Assembly (NCBI RefSeq): GCF_003073375.1
Contig: NZ_CP029002.1
Span: 48,001 to 112,000, forward strand
Source: Lysinibacillus sp. 2017
GTDB taxonomy: Bacteria > Bacillota > Bacilli > Bacillales_A > Planococcaceae
DNA: 64,000 nucleotides
Direction of reading: 5' to 3'
The translations under genes and the position numbers were made by a program. Shown here one piece after another: positions 33,963 through 42,524 of this stretch (position 1 is the first letter of the stretch; each line of letters begins with the position of its first letter). The notes under the pieces are model-generated. The model had not been told where the DNA came from. It ran no database searches and was given only the letters and a program-made list of their open reading frames with translations.

Positions 33963-35429
33963 TTGAATCAGTTAACAGTCATTGGCCTAGGTGCAGCAGA
34001 TTTTGAACAAATGCAAATGGGCGTTTATAAAAAAATAAAAGCAGCAAAAAACTTATTTGTTCGTACAGAAGATCATCCCGTATTAAACGATTTACGTGAA
34101 GAAGGCGTTGCGTTTACAAGCTTTGATGAAATTTATATTAAGCACGGGTCATTTGGTCCTGTATATGAAGAAATTGCAGAGCGTTTAATTGCACTTGTGG
34201 AAAAAGACGATATTATGTATGCCGTTCCAGGTCATCCTTTAGTCGCCGAGCAAACGGTCCAACATTTAATTGAAGCAGACAAAAAAGGACGTATCAACCT
34301 TGTGATTGAAGGGGGACAAAGCTTTTTAGACCCGATTTTTGGCGCATTAAAAATCGACCCAATTGAAGGATTTCAGTTGCTAGACGGTACGAGCATGGCA
34401 ATGCATGATATTAATATGCGTCAGCACATTTTAATTGCACAAGTATATGATTCATTTAGTGCATCTGAAGTGAAACTCACATTGATGGAAAAATACCGTG
34501 ATGACTACCCAGTAACGATTGTGACAGCAGCAGGTTCATCACAAGAGCAATTACGGACCGTGCCATTATATGAACTAGATCAAGCAGCAGAAATCAATAA
34601 TTTAACGACCGTGTATGTACCACCTGTTCAAACAGATGAGGATGCATTACGTGATTGGACAACATTCCGCGGAATTATTGCGACGCTGCGTGGTCCAAAT
34701 GGTTGCCCATGGGATCAAAAGCAAACCCATGAATCGTTAAAAAAATATTTATTAGAAGAAGCCCATGAATTTTTAGCCGCAGTGGATGCTGAGGATGATT
34801 TTGCGATGGTAGAAGAGCTAGGGGATGTATTGTTGCAAGTATTCCTTCACGCTCAAATTGGTGAGGATAACGGCTACTTTACATTAGAAGAAGTTCTAGC
34901 ATCCATTAGTGAAAAAATGATTCGCCGTCACCCACATGTATTTGGCGATGTGTCCGTTAAAGATGCGGATGCAGTCGTTGCAAATTGGGAAGCGATTAAA
35001 AAACAAGAAAAAGGTACTTCACAACATACGCCACTATTAGAAACGGAATATCGTCCAGATTCGGCACTGCAAACATCGTATAACTATCAGAAAAAAGCAG
35101 CGACAGTTGGTTTTGATTGGCCAAATGTTGAAGATGCATGGGATAAGTTCGCAGAAGAATGGCAGGAATTCCGTGAAGAAATTACGAATGGTTCAGAAAC
35201 AGCACGTTTAGATGAATTTGGTGATGTCTTATTTACGCTTGTTAACTTAGCGCGCTTTTATAAAATTTCACCAGAAGAAGCCATGCTGCATGCGAATGAA
35301 AAATTTGCACGTCGTTTTCATTATGTTGAAGAAAGTGTAAAAAATAGTGGCAAGGCTTTTAATGAATTTACATTAGATGAATTAGATGTTTTTTGGAATG
35401 AAGCCAAACGCTTAGAAAAAGGGGAGTAA
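33963..35429 (+). CDS. yabN: Fused tetrapyrrole methylase-like / MazG NTP pyrophosphohydrolase (YabN)
   Basis: The 488-residue two-domain protein has a SAM-methylase-fold N-terminus (1-220, LTVIGLGAADFEQ). A tandem MazG C-terminus follows (about 225-488, GPNGCPWDQKQTHESLKKYL and EELGDVLLQVFLHAQ), with the acidic metal-binding motifs present. MazG hydrolyses non-canonical or excess NTPs. Start TTG 33963 is chosen because AGGTG lies 6-10 nt upstream and the N-terminus matches B. subtilis in length. A GTG at 33954 is the alternative. Confidence 0.93.
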   Translation: MNQLTVIGLGAADFEQMQMGVYKKIKAAKNLFVRTEDHPVLNDLREEGVAFTSFDEIYIKHGSFGPVYEEIAERLIALVEKDDIMYAVPGHPLVAEQTVQHLIEADKKGRINLVIEGGQSFLDPIFGALKIDPIEGFQLLDGTSMAMHDINMRQHILIAQVYDSFSASEVKLTLMEKYRDDYPVTIVTAAGSSQEQLRTVPLYELDQAAEINNLTTVYVPPVQTDEDALRDWTTFRGIIATLRGPNGCPWDQKQTHESLKKYLLEEAHEFLAAVDAEDDFAMVEELGDVLLQVFLHAQIGEDNGYFTLEEVLASISEKMIRRHPHVFGDVSVKDADAVVANWEAIKKQEKGTSQHTPLLETEYRPDSALQTSYNYQKKAATVGFDWPNVEDAWDKFAEEWQEFREEITNGSETARLDEFGDVLFTLVNLARFYKISPEEAMLHANEKFARRFHYVEESVKNSGKAFNEFTLDELDVFWNEAKRLEKGE

Positions 35430-35432
35430 ATT

Positions 35433-35723
35433 ATGCGCTTAGATAAATTTTTAAAAGTCTCACGTTTAATTAAACGTCGTACGCTCGCAAAAGAAGTGGC
35501 TGTTCAAGGTCGTATTACGATTAATGGGAAAGTGGCGAAAGCTAGCAGCCCTGTTAAAGTGGGGGACGAGTTAGCGATTCGATTCGGTCAAAAAATCGTT
35601 ACTGCACGCGTCGAAGAAATTCGTGAAAATGTTAGAAAAGAAGATGCTCTAAAAATGTTCACGATTTTAAAAGAAGAGCGTCTTGAAAAAGTTGAACCTG
35701 AATTTATTGATGACGAAGAATAG
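35433..35723 (+). CDS. rqcP: S4-domain ribosome quality control factor RqcP (YabO)
   Basis: The 96-residue RNA-binding protein has an S4 fold at 1-60 (MRLDKFLKVSRLIKRRTLAKE). It stabilises the P-site tRNA during RqcH-driven alanine tailing of stalled nascent chains on 50S subunits. The acidic tail is slightly longer than in B. subtilis. It starts 3 nt after the yabN stop, with the AAAGGGGAG ribosome site in the end of yabN. It is closed by the terminator at 35731. Confidence 0.95.
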   Translation: MRLDKFLKVSRLIKRRTLAKEVAVQGRITINGKVAKASSPVKVGDELAIRFGQKIVTARVEEIRENVRKEDALKMFTILKEERLEKVEPEFIDDEE

Positions 35724-35730
35724 ATTTTTT

Positions 35731-35763
35731 AAAGCATGGCAATGACATTGTCATGCTTTTTTT
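35731..35763 (+). terminator. Terminator after rqcP
   Basis: AAAGCATGGCAATG pairs with CATTGTCATGCTTT, then a T-run. It separates the yabM-yabN-rqcP unit from the sporulation pair yabP-yabQ. Confidence 0.92.
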
Positions 35764-35808
35764 AGTACGAGCATATAGTGTACAACTATTGGATAAGGGA
35801 GGATTAAT

Positions 35809-36108
35809 TTGACAATTCATCAAGAAAGTACACGCTATACCATTTCATCAGGGGATCATTTAGTAACCGTGCGTAATCGTAAGAGAATGGATATGACATC
35901 AGTAAAGAGTATTGAACGATTTGATCAAGAAGAATTTTTTGTGAATACCTCACAAGGACATTTACTCATTCGAGGCGAGGATTTGCGCATTGTTCATTTA
36001 GATGTGGACAAGGGGCTTCTAACGTTAGAAGGCGAAGTGAAGCAATTGCAATACGATGACAGTGATAGTGGTCTATCGAAAAGTTTCCTCCATAAACTGT
36101 TTGGATGA
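35809..36108 (+). CDS. yabP: Sporulation protein YabP
   Basis: The 99-residue YabP/YqfC-family protein is a mother-cell sporulation protein in B. subtilis. The sequence shows the conserved beta-rich pattern (SSGDHLVTVRNRKRMDMTSVKSIERFD, followed by VNTSQGHLLIRGEDL). Translation starts at TTG 35809, six nt after AGGGAGG. It overlaps yabQ by four nt. No clear sigma-E promoter was identified, only a CATATAGT-like -10 near 35772. Confidence 0.9.
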   Translation: MTIHQESTRYTISSGDHLVTVRNRKRMDMTSVKSIERFDQEEFFVNTSQGHLLIRGEDLRIVHLDVDKGLLTLEGEVKQLQYDDSDSGLSKSFLHKLFG

Positions 36109-36554
36109 TGATGAGTTCGCAGCTTGTAAGCATATTCGTTATGTTTATAAGTGGAATCGCAGTAGGGGCAGTTATTGATTGTACAAGATATACAGTTCGG
36201 CAAATCCCAATTCAATTCCTTCACAGATTGGCAACTATCATTGAATGGATTGTTTGGGCTTTTTTGGGAATATGTACATTTTACTTTTTATTTTTAATAA
36301 AAGGAGGGCAGTGGCGTCTTGTAGATCCACTCGCCCAAATAGCAGGAATTATTGCGTATGAATTTATCTTTCAAAAATTAATACGTTTCATAGGAAGGTT
36401 AATTGTGAATATACTTATTAAACCTTTTTTCTATATAGGTCATTTATTTGTGCGGATCGTGCGGGCAATAATACGATGGATTGTCAAAGCAATTGTCTTA
36501 CTAAATCGCCCAATTTTGAAACTTTTCAAGAAATATTTGTTAAAAACCTTTTAA
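36105..36554 (+). CDS. yabQ: Spore cortex-related membrane protein YabQ
   Basis: The 149-residue membrane protein has three to four hydrophobic segments (about 5-25, 45-65, 80-95 and 100-130) and a strongly basic C-terminal part. It matches YabQ by position, overlap with yabP and topology. YabQ is needed for spore cortex formation in B. subtilis, where it is about 60 residues longer. The start lies in a run of three ATGs; 36105 overlaps the yabP stop. Confidence 0.85.
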   Translation: MMMSSQLVSIFVMFISGIAVGAVIDCTRYTVRQIPIQFLHRLATIIEWIVWAFLGICTFYFLFLIKGGQWRLVDPLAQIAGIIAYEFIFQKLIRFIGRLIVNILIKPFFYIGHLFVRIVRAIIRWIVKAIVLLNRPILKLFKKYLLKTF

Positions 36555-36571
36555 ATAAAGTAGGGAAATCG

Positions 36572-36577
36572 TATAAT
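36572..36577 (+). promoter_or_regulatory. Possible -10 of a divIC promoter
   Basis: TATAAT 36 nt before the divIC ATG, with a poor -35 (TTTTAA at 17 bp). Confidence 0.4.
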
Positions 36578-36612
36578 GGTAACAATTAATTGATCGGTTT
36601 GGAGGCGACGGA

Positions 36613-37044
36613 ATGGTGAGAACAAAAAAACAAGAAGCGCTACATACACGTAATGTTCAACCCTTGAACAACGACTATGTCCGCTCAAATCCTCAAGCAA
36701 AATCACAATACAAAGCGAAACAAGCCGTTTTACGTCGTAGGAGAATGGCTATTTTCTTTATCTTTGCAGTAATCGTAATTGCTGGACTTATTCAAGCAAA
36801 CAAAGTACAAAATGAAAGACTTACTGAAAAAGTAGAGCAAAAGGCAAATGTAAGCGAAGAATTAGAGCAAGCATTAGAAAATCAAGAAATGTTGAAATTA
36901 CAAATTGCAAAATTGGAAGATGATGAGTACATTGCAAAATTGGCGAGAAAAGAATTTTTCCTTTCTGAAGAGGGAGAAATAATCTTTACGATGCCTAGTT
37001 CATCTGAAGAGAAAGACGAAAAGGATTCAGAAGATGAACAATAG
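36613..37044 (+). CDS. divIC: Cell division protein DivIC (FtsB-like)
   Basis: The 143-residue bitopic septum protein has a basic cytoplasmic N-terminus (1-44) and one transmembrane segment (about 45-61). An extracellular coiled coil (about 66-105) precedes the conserved DDEYIAKLARKEFFLSEEGEIIF. It works with FtsL and DivIB to activate septal peptidoglycan synthesis. TTTGGAGGCG precedes the ATG. Length is slightly above B. subtilis because of an acidic tail. Confidence 0.95.
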   Translation: MVRTKKQEALHTRNVQPLNNDYVRSNPQAKSQYKAKQAVLRRRRMAIFFIFAVIVIAGLIQANKVQNERLTEKVEQKANVSEELEQALENQEMLKLQIAKLEDDEYIAKLARKEFFLSEEGEIIFTMPSSSEEKDEKDSEDEQ

Positions 37045-37167
37045 TTTTAAAAGGCGGTATGTGAAAAAATACGAAATTTATTTAAAAAGGTAAATCGGAT
37101 GCATTTTTAGATGAAAATACGTTAAATTTAATATTTTTATGACAAATCATTGGTATTAATTACCTTT

Positions 37168-37197
37168 AAAAAGAGTGTCTTGTTGACACTCTTTTTA
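37168..37197 (+). terminator. Terminator after divIC, overlapping the yabR promoter
   Basis: AAAAAGAGTGTC, loop TTGTT, GACACTCTTTTT: a perfect 12-bp stem. The 3' part of the loop and the 3' arm also form the TTGACA of the yabR promoter. Confidence 0.92.
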
Positions 37198-37210
37198 TGT
37201 TAGCTATAAT
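37183..37210 (+). promoter_or_regulatory. Consensus sigma-A promoter of yabR
   Basis: TTGACA, 16 bp, TATAAT: both hexamers perfect. The leader is about 90 nt before yabR. Confidence 0.85.
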
Positions 37211-37305
37211 TAGAGGAGAAACTATTGAACAAAAGTTTCACTACAAAGGATAATATGACTTTTAAGGTAAAGGTCTCTTAAATTTTAAGGAGGAGCATTT
37301 TTTTT

Positions 37306-37734
37306 ATGTCAATTGAAGTAGGCAGCAAAGTACAAGGTAAGGTAACAGGAATTACAAATTTCGGCGCATTCGTTGAGCTTCCTGATGGTAAAACAGGTTT
37401 AGTCCACATTAGTGAAGTGGCGGATAACTATGTAAAAGATATTAACGAACATCTTAAAGTAGGCGACGAAGTCGAAGTTAAAGTGATGAATGTTGAAGCG
37501 GACGGGAAGATTGGTCTTTCAATTCGTAAAGCAAAGCCTCAAGCTGAGCGACCAGAGCGTCCACAGCGTCCTCGTCGTGATAACAACCGTTCAAACGATC
37601 GTAATGATCGCCAACCAAAGGAAAACTTTGAACAAAAAATGGCACGTTTCTTAAAAGATAGTGACGAGCGTTTAACTACATTAAAACGTGCAACTGAGTC
37701 AAAACGCGGTGGCCGTGGAGCTCGCAGAGGGTAA
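37306..37734 (+). CDS. yabR: S1-domain RNA-binding protein YabR
   Basis: The 142-residue protein has an S1/OB domain at 1-72 (GSKVQGKVTGITNFGAFVELPDGKTGLVHISEVADNY-type pattern). A basic, low-complexity RNR-rich linker and a Lys/Arg-rich tail with RGGRGARRG follow. Related general-stress S1 proteins bind ribosomes or RNA; the role of YabR is unknown. AAGGAGGAG precedes the ATG. It has its own consensus promoter and terminator. Confidence 0.93.
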   Translation: MSIEVGSKVQGKVTGITNFGAFVELPDGKTGLVHISEVADNYVKDINEHLKVGDEVEVKVMNVEADGKIGLSIRKAKPQAERPERPQRPRRDNNRSNDRNDRQPKENFEQKMARFLKDSDERLTTLKRATESKRGGRGARRG

Positions 37735-37777
37735 TTTGTTGGCTTTTTGACACGTAGAAAAAGTGACCATATATATG

Positions 37778-37828
37778 AAAAAGGGAGTTGTTTTGTGAGT
37801 GGATACTTACAAAACAACTCCTTTTTTT
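37778..37828. terminator. Long terminator hairpin after yabR
   Basis: AAAAAGGGAGTTGTTTTGT pairs with ACAAAACAACTCCTTTTT. It is flanked by A- and T-runs and so may also end the converging reverse-strand gene. Confidence 0.92.
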
Positions 37829-37885
37829 GTATAGCAAAGCGGGAAGCTACACATTTTGTTTAGCAGGATATGAACGTGCCTCGTC

Positions 37886-38077
37886 TTATTTATTTTCAGT
37901 GTTATGTTTGATGAGTACGCGAATAAGTGTTACAAAACAAAATACGCCACCAACTAAACCAGTAAAGATCATAATGGTTTGAAGCATAACAGGTAAATTT
38001 GTTAAAATAACGCCGCCAACAATTAAAAGCATGCTAATACCGCATAGAAATGCTAAGTATGTAAAATTTTGAACCAA
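37886..38077 (-). CDS. Small membrane protein, unknown family
   Basis: The 63-residue protein has two hydrophobic helices (about 6-27 and 34-54) joined by a short LTNLP loop and a basic C-terminal tail, a typical two-helix membrane protein. The start is TTG at 38077 because GAGGAGG lies seven nt upstream on the reverse strand. A TTG at 38098 would place that ribosome site inside the gene. I do not recognise the family. It stands between yabR and the tRNA genes, where B. subtilis has no counterpart. Confidence 0.65.
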   Translation of the reverse strand: MVQNFTYLAFLCGISMLLIVGGVILTNLPVMLQTIMIFTGLVGGVFCFVTLIRVLIKHNTENK

Positions 38078-38202
38078 AGAAAACGCCTCCTCTTTCAAAC
38101 ACTATTATAAGGTAAATGATGATTATTATTCCAATGGTTGGGGATGAAGAGAATGATAAATTCCTATTTGTGACAAAAGATTGCAAGAAAATCATAAAGA
38201 AT

Positions 38203-38253
38203 AATAAAAAAGGAAAGGATACAGTAAGTTAATACTTACTGCATCCTTTCCTT
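38203..38253 (-). terminator. Terminator of the tRNA-Met-tRNA-Glu unit
   Basis: Reading the minus strand, AAGGAAAGGATGCAGTAAGT pairs with ACTTACTGTATCCTTTCCTT (one mismatch or wobble), then a T-run. Confidence 0.93.
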
Positions 38254-38259
38254 AAAAGA

Positions 38260-38332
38260 TGACCCGTACGAGAATCGAACTCGTGTTACCGCCGTGAAAG
38301 GGCGGTGTCTTAACCGCTTGACCAACGGGCCA
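38260..38332 (-). tRNA. tRNA-Glu (TTC)
   Basis: The reverse complement folds as a tRNA: acceptor TGGCCCG with CGGGTCA, anticodon arm CCGCC-CTTTCAC-GGCGG (anticodon TTC), T arm CGAG-TTCGAAT-CTCG. CCA is not encoded. Confidence 0.95.
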
Positions 38333-38338
38333 AAAATA

Positions 38339-38415
38339 TGGTGGCGGCAGAGGGAGTCGAACCCACGACCTTTCGGGTATGAACCGAGTGCTCTAGCCAA
38401 CTGAGCTACACCGCC
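38339..38415 (-). tRNA. tRNA-Met (CAT), elongator
   Basis: The reverse complement begins GGCGGTGTAGCTCAG and ends TGCCGCCACCA with CCA encoded. The anticodon loop TTCATAC gives CAT. The perfect first acceptor pair and overall similarity to the B. subtilis elongator tRNA rule out the initiator, whose first pair is C-A mismatched. It is transcribed with tRNA-Glu. Confidence 0.95.
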
Positions 38416-38434
38416 AAATTTAACAACAAAATTA

Positions 38435-38463
38435 ATAATACAGGGCAACAATAAAACTGTCAA
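38435..38463 (-). promoter_or_regulatory. Sigma-A promoter of the tRNA-Met-tRNA-Glu unit
   Basis: On the minus strand TTGACA, 17 bp, TATTAT, about 20 nt before the tRNA-Met 5' end. Confidence 0.85.
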
Positions 38464-38614
38464 CAATATTTTAATAATTTTAAACAGAACTATTCTCTTA
38501 GAAATTTATTGTAAAAACCATTGGTAAAGCTCTATTTTATCTGTTATTTTGGATGAGCATTTTGTCATTTTTTATATGTTTATCAATTTCAATATGGCAA
38601 AGTATAGTAAAAGT

Positions 38615-38680
38615 CGTCGAACACTTTATAAACTCTCAAACTATAAACAGACAAACTTCACCTTTCTTTCTTTGTATACT
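38615..38680 (+). promoter_or_regulatory. Candidate Spo0A-dependent promoter of spoIIE
   Basis: TATACT (38675-38680) has a CAGACA -35-like hexamer 21 bp upstream (38648-38653). CGTCGAA (38615-38621, 6 of 7 to the 0A box) lies further up. A 21-22 bp spacer with 0A boxes is the known architecture of B. subtilis spoIIE and spoIIG. The -35 match is only 4 of 6. Confidence 0.45.
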
Positions 38681-38706
38681 TGCGAGAAAAAGAGAAGGTG
38701 ATCAAA

Positions 38707-41061
38707 TTGACGACAATCATCAACGAAAAAGTTGCGTTACACCCACATTATGAAAGTCTGAATGATGGAAGCATGAAAAAAATTAATGCATTACTAATCG
38801 GTATTTCTTTTTTTCTAGCATTTAGTTTTGCGCATGCCACTTTTTTTGAAGTGGTTGCACCGTTTTTCCTGCCTTTTTGGCTTATCGTACGTTCTAAATT
38901 CCAACAGTACCAGACCTCAGTATTAATTGGAGGCTTTTTAGGTACGTTTTTTTTAGGATTTGGCCAAGTTGTGATTCTACTACTTGAACTTGTCCTTATT
39001 GAAGGACTCCTTCGTTTTAAATATTTGCGTCTTTCCGCATATGTAGCTATTATTCTCACCATTGGCCTTGTCCAAATGTCATGGCAAACCATTACGTATA
39101 GTGGATTTCCGCCATTATTAATTTTATTTTATATTTTAATTGAATGCTTATTTGCCGTCATGATGCTTTTTTTTATGCAACAGTTTTTTGTGTCAATTTC
39201 CGAGCTGAAAAATTATGAATGGACAAAAGAAAAGGTGGTCGCGTTATTCGTTGTTTTAGCAGGTATGCTAATTGGCATGCAAAGTTTGACGTTATCTTAT
39301 TTTTCTCTGCCTCTTATTTTGATGCATCTCCTGATTTGCTTTGTTGCCGCGGTATCAACGGTTGGCGCAACAGTCGTTTTTACGTTATCACTTGGCCTAC
39401 TTACAGGTATCGCGAATTTATCATTTACGAGTATGATAGTTTTATATGCAACTACTGGATTAATCGCGAGTGTGATGAAAATAGCTGGACGTTTTGGCAT
39501 TGCCTTTTTTAGTTTATTGCCAAGTGTATTTTTCTTTTTCTATGATGCGACATTGCCACTTGATAGTGTTTATTTTGTTTCAAGTGTTGCAGGGATTCTC
39601 CTTTTTTTATTCATTCCACGAGCATGGCTACAAACGGTTGAAAGTTATTATAACAAGCATGCATTCAATCCAATTGTTATCCAAAGTAACGAAGCAGCAA
39701 CTGAACATTTGAAGCAATTTCAACAATTCGTTTCATTTATGAAAAATCTTGTGTTTGATCGATTTACGCAAGAAGTAAAGAGTGTTGAACAAAGACCCGA
39801 CTTCATTATTTGCTCGAGTTGTTTTCGCTACGAGCAATGTTTTGGAACAAAACGTGAGATGGAGAGCTCGATTGAAGATTGGCGAATAGCTCGTAGAAGT
39901 TCGAAGCCATTTGAGTGGATTCGAGCAGAGGACCAGCTTAAAGCAAAATGTATTAAATCAACGAAGCTACTAGAAGAGTTGGAGTCTGCTTTACAAAAGG
40001 AACAAATGGAGCGCCAATTCTATCACGGAAAGAAGATGATTGCACTTCAATTGCGAGATTTAAGCAATCATTTGGAGCAGCTTTTAGATGAGCGTCAAAA
40101 TGAAATTGAACATACTGATATGGATGAATATGTACAACAATTTTTAAAGCAGCAACAAATTAATTGCTTTCAGTTGCAATGGATAAAGACAGAAATAGGA
40201 GAAAGGGAGTTTATTTGTTCAATTGCCGATGAACGAGAAGCACATACGGTTATTCAACAAGTGGAGCAACTGTTATTTGAAATGCTACATGAGCCGATGC
40301 AAGGAGTAGAAATTCATCAGCAGGACAAGCCATTTTTTTATCGTCAATTTAGGTTTCGTTCAGCAATTCGTTATCAATTGGAGTATGATATATATAAGCA
40401 TTCACAATTTAAGCAATTCGTTTCAGGTGATGCCTATCGTGTTTTTCCACTTCACTCAGGTTTAACAGCAATTATGCTGTCGGACGGGATGGGGACAAGT
40501 GATTTAGCAAGGCAAGAAAGTGATCGTTTAATCCATATGATGCAGGAATGTTTGACACATAATATGGATCCTGAAACGGCGATGCACACGATGCACTATG
40601 TCATGTCTTTAAAAAATACTTCCGACATGTATGCGACGATTGATTTTGCACTCGTTGATTTACAGTTAGGTGATTTATGGTGTTGGAAAGCGGGAAGTAT
40701 GACAACGTATGTTTTGCGAGGCAGTGAATTATTTAAAATTGAAAGTAAAAGTGCGCCAATTGGATTTTTATCAGACTTTACAGTTGATACGGAAATGATT
40801 TCACTGTTATCAGAGGACATTATTGTGATGATTTCAGATGGGTTATTTGAAGGTCGTGAAAATTGGACACAACAAGAGCAATACTTTTTACAATTGATTC
40901 GCCAAGCCATTAAGAGAGGTGCATCCACTCAGGTCGCTTTGTATGAGGTAATGGCACAATTTAACGAGCGTTATTCAATTGATGACGATTGTACAGTCAT
41001 GCTGTTTCGTATACAGCATGTTGCCACGAAATGGTCTGTATTTCGTCCAGCGTATCAATGA
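38707..41061 (+). CDS. spoIIE: Stage II sporulation protein E, PP2C phosphatase
   Basis: The 784-residue membrane phosphatase dephosphorylates SpoIIAA to free sigma-F in the forespore and interacts with FtsZ. It has about 10 transmembrane segments (residues 25-310), a central regulatory region, and a PP2C domain (about 570-784). Metal-ligand aspartates are D575 (SGDAY), D593 (SDGMG), D711 (SDGLFEG) and the DDD at 759-761. Start TTG 38707 is placed by GAGAAGGTGAT just upstream. B. subtilis SpoIIE is about 40 residues longer, mainly at the N-terminus. The order spoIIE-tilS skips yabS and yabT. Confidence 0.95.
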   Translation: MTTIINEKVALHPHYESLNDGSMKKINALLIGISFFLAFSFAHATFFEVVAPFFLPFWLIVRSKFQQYQTSVLIGGFLGTFFLGFGQVVILLLELVLIEGLLRFKYLRLSAYVAIILTIGLVQMSWQTITYSGFPPLLILFYILIECLFAVMMLFFMQQFFVSISELKNYEWTKEKVVALFVVLAGMLIGMQSLTLSYFSLPLILMHLLICFVAAVSTVGATVVFTLSLGLLTGIANLSFTSMIVLYATTGLIASVMKIAGRFGIAFFSLLPSVFFFFYDATLPLDSVYFVSSVAGILLFLFIPRAWLQTVESYYNKHAFNPIVIQSNEAATEHLKQFQQFVSFMKNLVFDRFTQEVKSVEQRPDFIICSSCFRYEQCFGTKREMESSIEDWRIARRSSKPFEWIRAEDQLKAKCIKSTKLLEELESALQKEQMERQFYHGKKMIALQLRDLSNHLEQLLDERQNEIEHTDMDEYVQQFLKQQQINCFQLQWIKTEIGEREFICSIADEREAHTVIQQVEQLLFEMLHEPMQGVEIHQQDKPFFYRQFRFRSAIRYQLEYDIYKHSQFKQFVSGDAYRVFPLHSGLTAIMLSDGMGTSDLARQESDRLIHMMQECLTHNMDPETAMHTMHYVMSLKNTSDMYATIDFALVDLQLGDLWCWKAGSMTTYVLRGSELFKIESKSAPIGFLSDFTVDTEMISLLSEDIIVMISDGLFEGRENWTQQEQYFLQLIRQAIKRGASTQVALYEVMAQFNERYSIDDDCTVMLFRIQHVATKWSVFRPAYQ

Positions 41062-41085
41062 TAAATGGATAGATGAGGTGAGAGG

Positions 41086-42492
41086 ATGCAAGCATTAGAG
41101 CATCGCGTATTAGCCTATATAAAGCAGCATCAATTAATTAAAGAAGGGGACAAAATTCTTGTCGCTTGTTCAGGAGGCGTCGATTCGATGGCGCTTCTTT
41201 CTTTTTTATTTAAATTTAAAAGTTATTTTCAAATGGAATTAGCGGTTGTCCATGTGGATCATATGCTTCGAGGTGAGGCATCTGATGGGGACCGTCGATT
41301 TGTTGAGGAAACTTGTGACAAATGGGAAATTCCAGTGTTTAGTTGTGCCATTCCGATTTCATCGTTTTTAGAAGACGAGGGAGGAAATTCACAAGCCGTT
41401 TGCCGTAGAGAGCGTTACCAGTATTTTGACGAAGTGTTGCGTGTGCAAAAATTTGATAAACTTGTAACGGCGCATCATGCAGATGATCAGCTCGAATCGG
41501 TGTTAATGGCCATGACAAAGGCAAGTTCACTAAATGGTTTAAAGGGAATTTTACCAAAGCGTTCGTTTGGCCAGCATTTAATTATTCGACCATTTTTAGT
41601 GGTTACAAAGAGTGAAATTGGGGAATATTTACATAACGAACGACAAACGTATCGTGAAGATGCAAGTAATTATAAAGATACGTATACGCGCAATCGTTTT
41701 CGTCACCATATTGTGCCATTATTAAAGCAAGAAAATAACGCAGTGGCGCATCACGCTGTACAAATAGCACAACAATTAGCGGACGATGATGCGTATTTGA
41801 TGCAGCTTGCACAAAAGCGTTTTTCTGAGATTTTTGAAAAAATGGCGCAAAATTGTTATATAGTGAATGTTTCTGACTTTCAAAGTGAACCACTTGCTTT
41901 ACAAAGAAGGCTCATTTTAATACTATTAAGTTATCTTTATAACGATTCGAATACGATTCAAAGCTATACACTTTGTACGACAATTATAATGTTATTTGAA
42001 ACGTCAGAAGGTAGTCGTGCGCTTGATTTACCTGAAAATTTTATTGCGCGGCGTCAATATGAGACAATCGTATTTGAAAAAAAGCACCAAAGTACTCCAA
42101 TAGAAAAGCAACAACTTACTTTAAATGAGTGGGTTACAGTTGGAACGATGCGTCTATTTGTCGGGCAATTGGCACTTTGTGATGAAACATTCCTTACAAA
42201 GTATCAACCATTTTATTTTACGGCTTCGACTATTTCGTTTCCGCTTTATGTAAGGGGCTCAAAAACTGGAGATCGCATTGCGCTTTTTGGCATGCAACAG
42301 CAGAAAAAAGTATCTCGCATTTTCATTGATGACAAGATTCCTTTAGTAAAAAGAGCGAATTGGCCATTATTAGTCGATGCAACAGATGATCTTTTAGCAA
42401 TAATAGCTGTACGCGTAAATAATAAATTTTCTAGCGTAAAGTCAGCGGTACACGACTTTGTACTTATTGTCGATCGCGATGAACGTTTTTAG
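41086..42492 (+). CDS. tilS: tRNA(Ile)-lysidine synthetase
   Basis: The 468-residue enzyme converts C34 of the CAU-anticodon tRNA(Ile) to lysidine. It has the PP-loop ACSGGVDS (27-34), a [18 protein letters not shown] segment, and C-terminal TilS substrate-binding domains. GAGGTGAGAGG precedes the ATG. It starts 24 nt after spoIIE and is followed by hpt and ftsH as in B. subtilis. Confidence 0.96.
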   Translation: MQALEHRVLAYIKQHQLIKEGDKILVACSGGVDSMALLSFLFKFKSYFQMELAVVHVDHMLRGEASDGDRRFVEETCDKWEIPVFSCAIPISSFLEDEGGNSQAVCRRERYQYFDEVLRVQKFDKLVTAHHADDQLESVLMAMTKASSLNGLKGILPKRSFGQHLIIRPFLVVTKSEIGEYLHNERQTYREDASNYKDTYTRNRFRHHIVPLLKQENNAVAHHAVQIAQQLADDDAYLMQLAQKRFSEIFEKMAQNCYIVNVSDFQSEPLALQRRLILILLSYLYNDSNTIQSYTLCTTIIMLFETSEGSRALDLPENFIARRQYETIVFEKKHQSTPIEKQQLTLNEWVTVGTMRLFVGQLALCDETFLTKYQPFYFTASTISFPLYVRGSKTGDRIALFGMQQQKKVSRIFIDDKIPLVKRANWPLLVDATDDLLAIIAVRVNNKFSSVKSAVHDFVLIVDRDERF

Positions 42493-42524
42493 AAAGTTTG
42501 AACAATCCAAGGAGGAATCTACTC

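Noticed and set aside
38339-38415. Initiator tRNA-fMet or tRNA-Ile(CAT) for the CAT-anticodon tRNA
   Set aside because: The first acceptor pair is intact and the sequence matches the elongator tRNA-Met pattern; lysidine-type tRNA-Ile has different arms.
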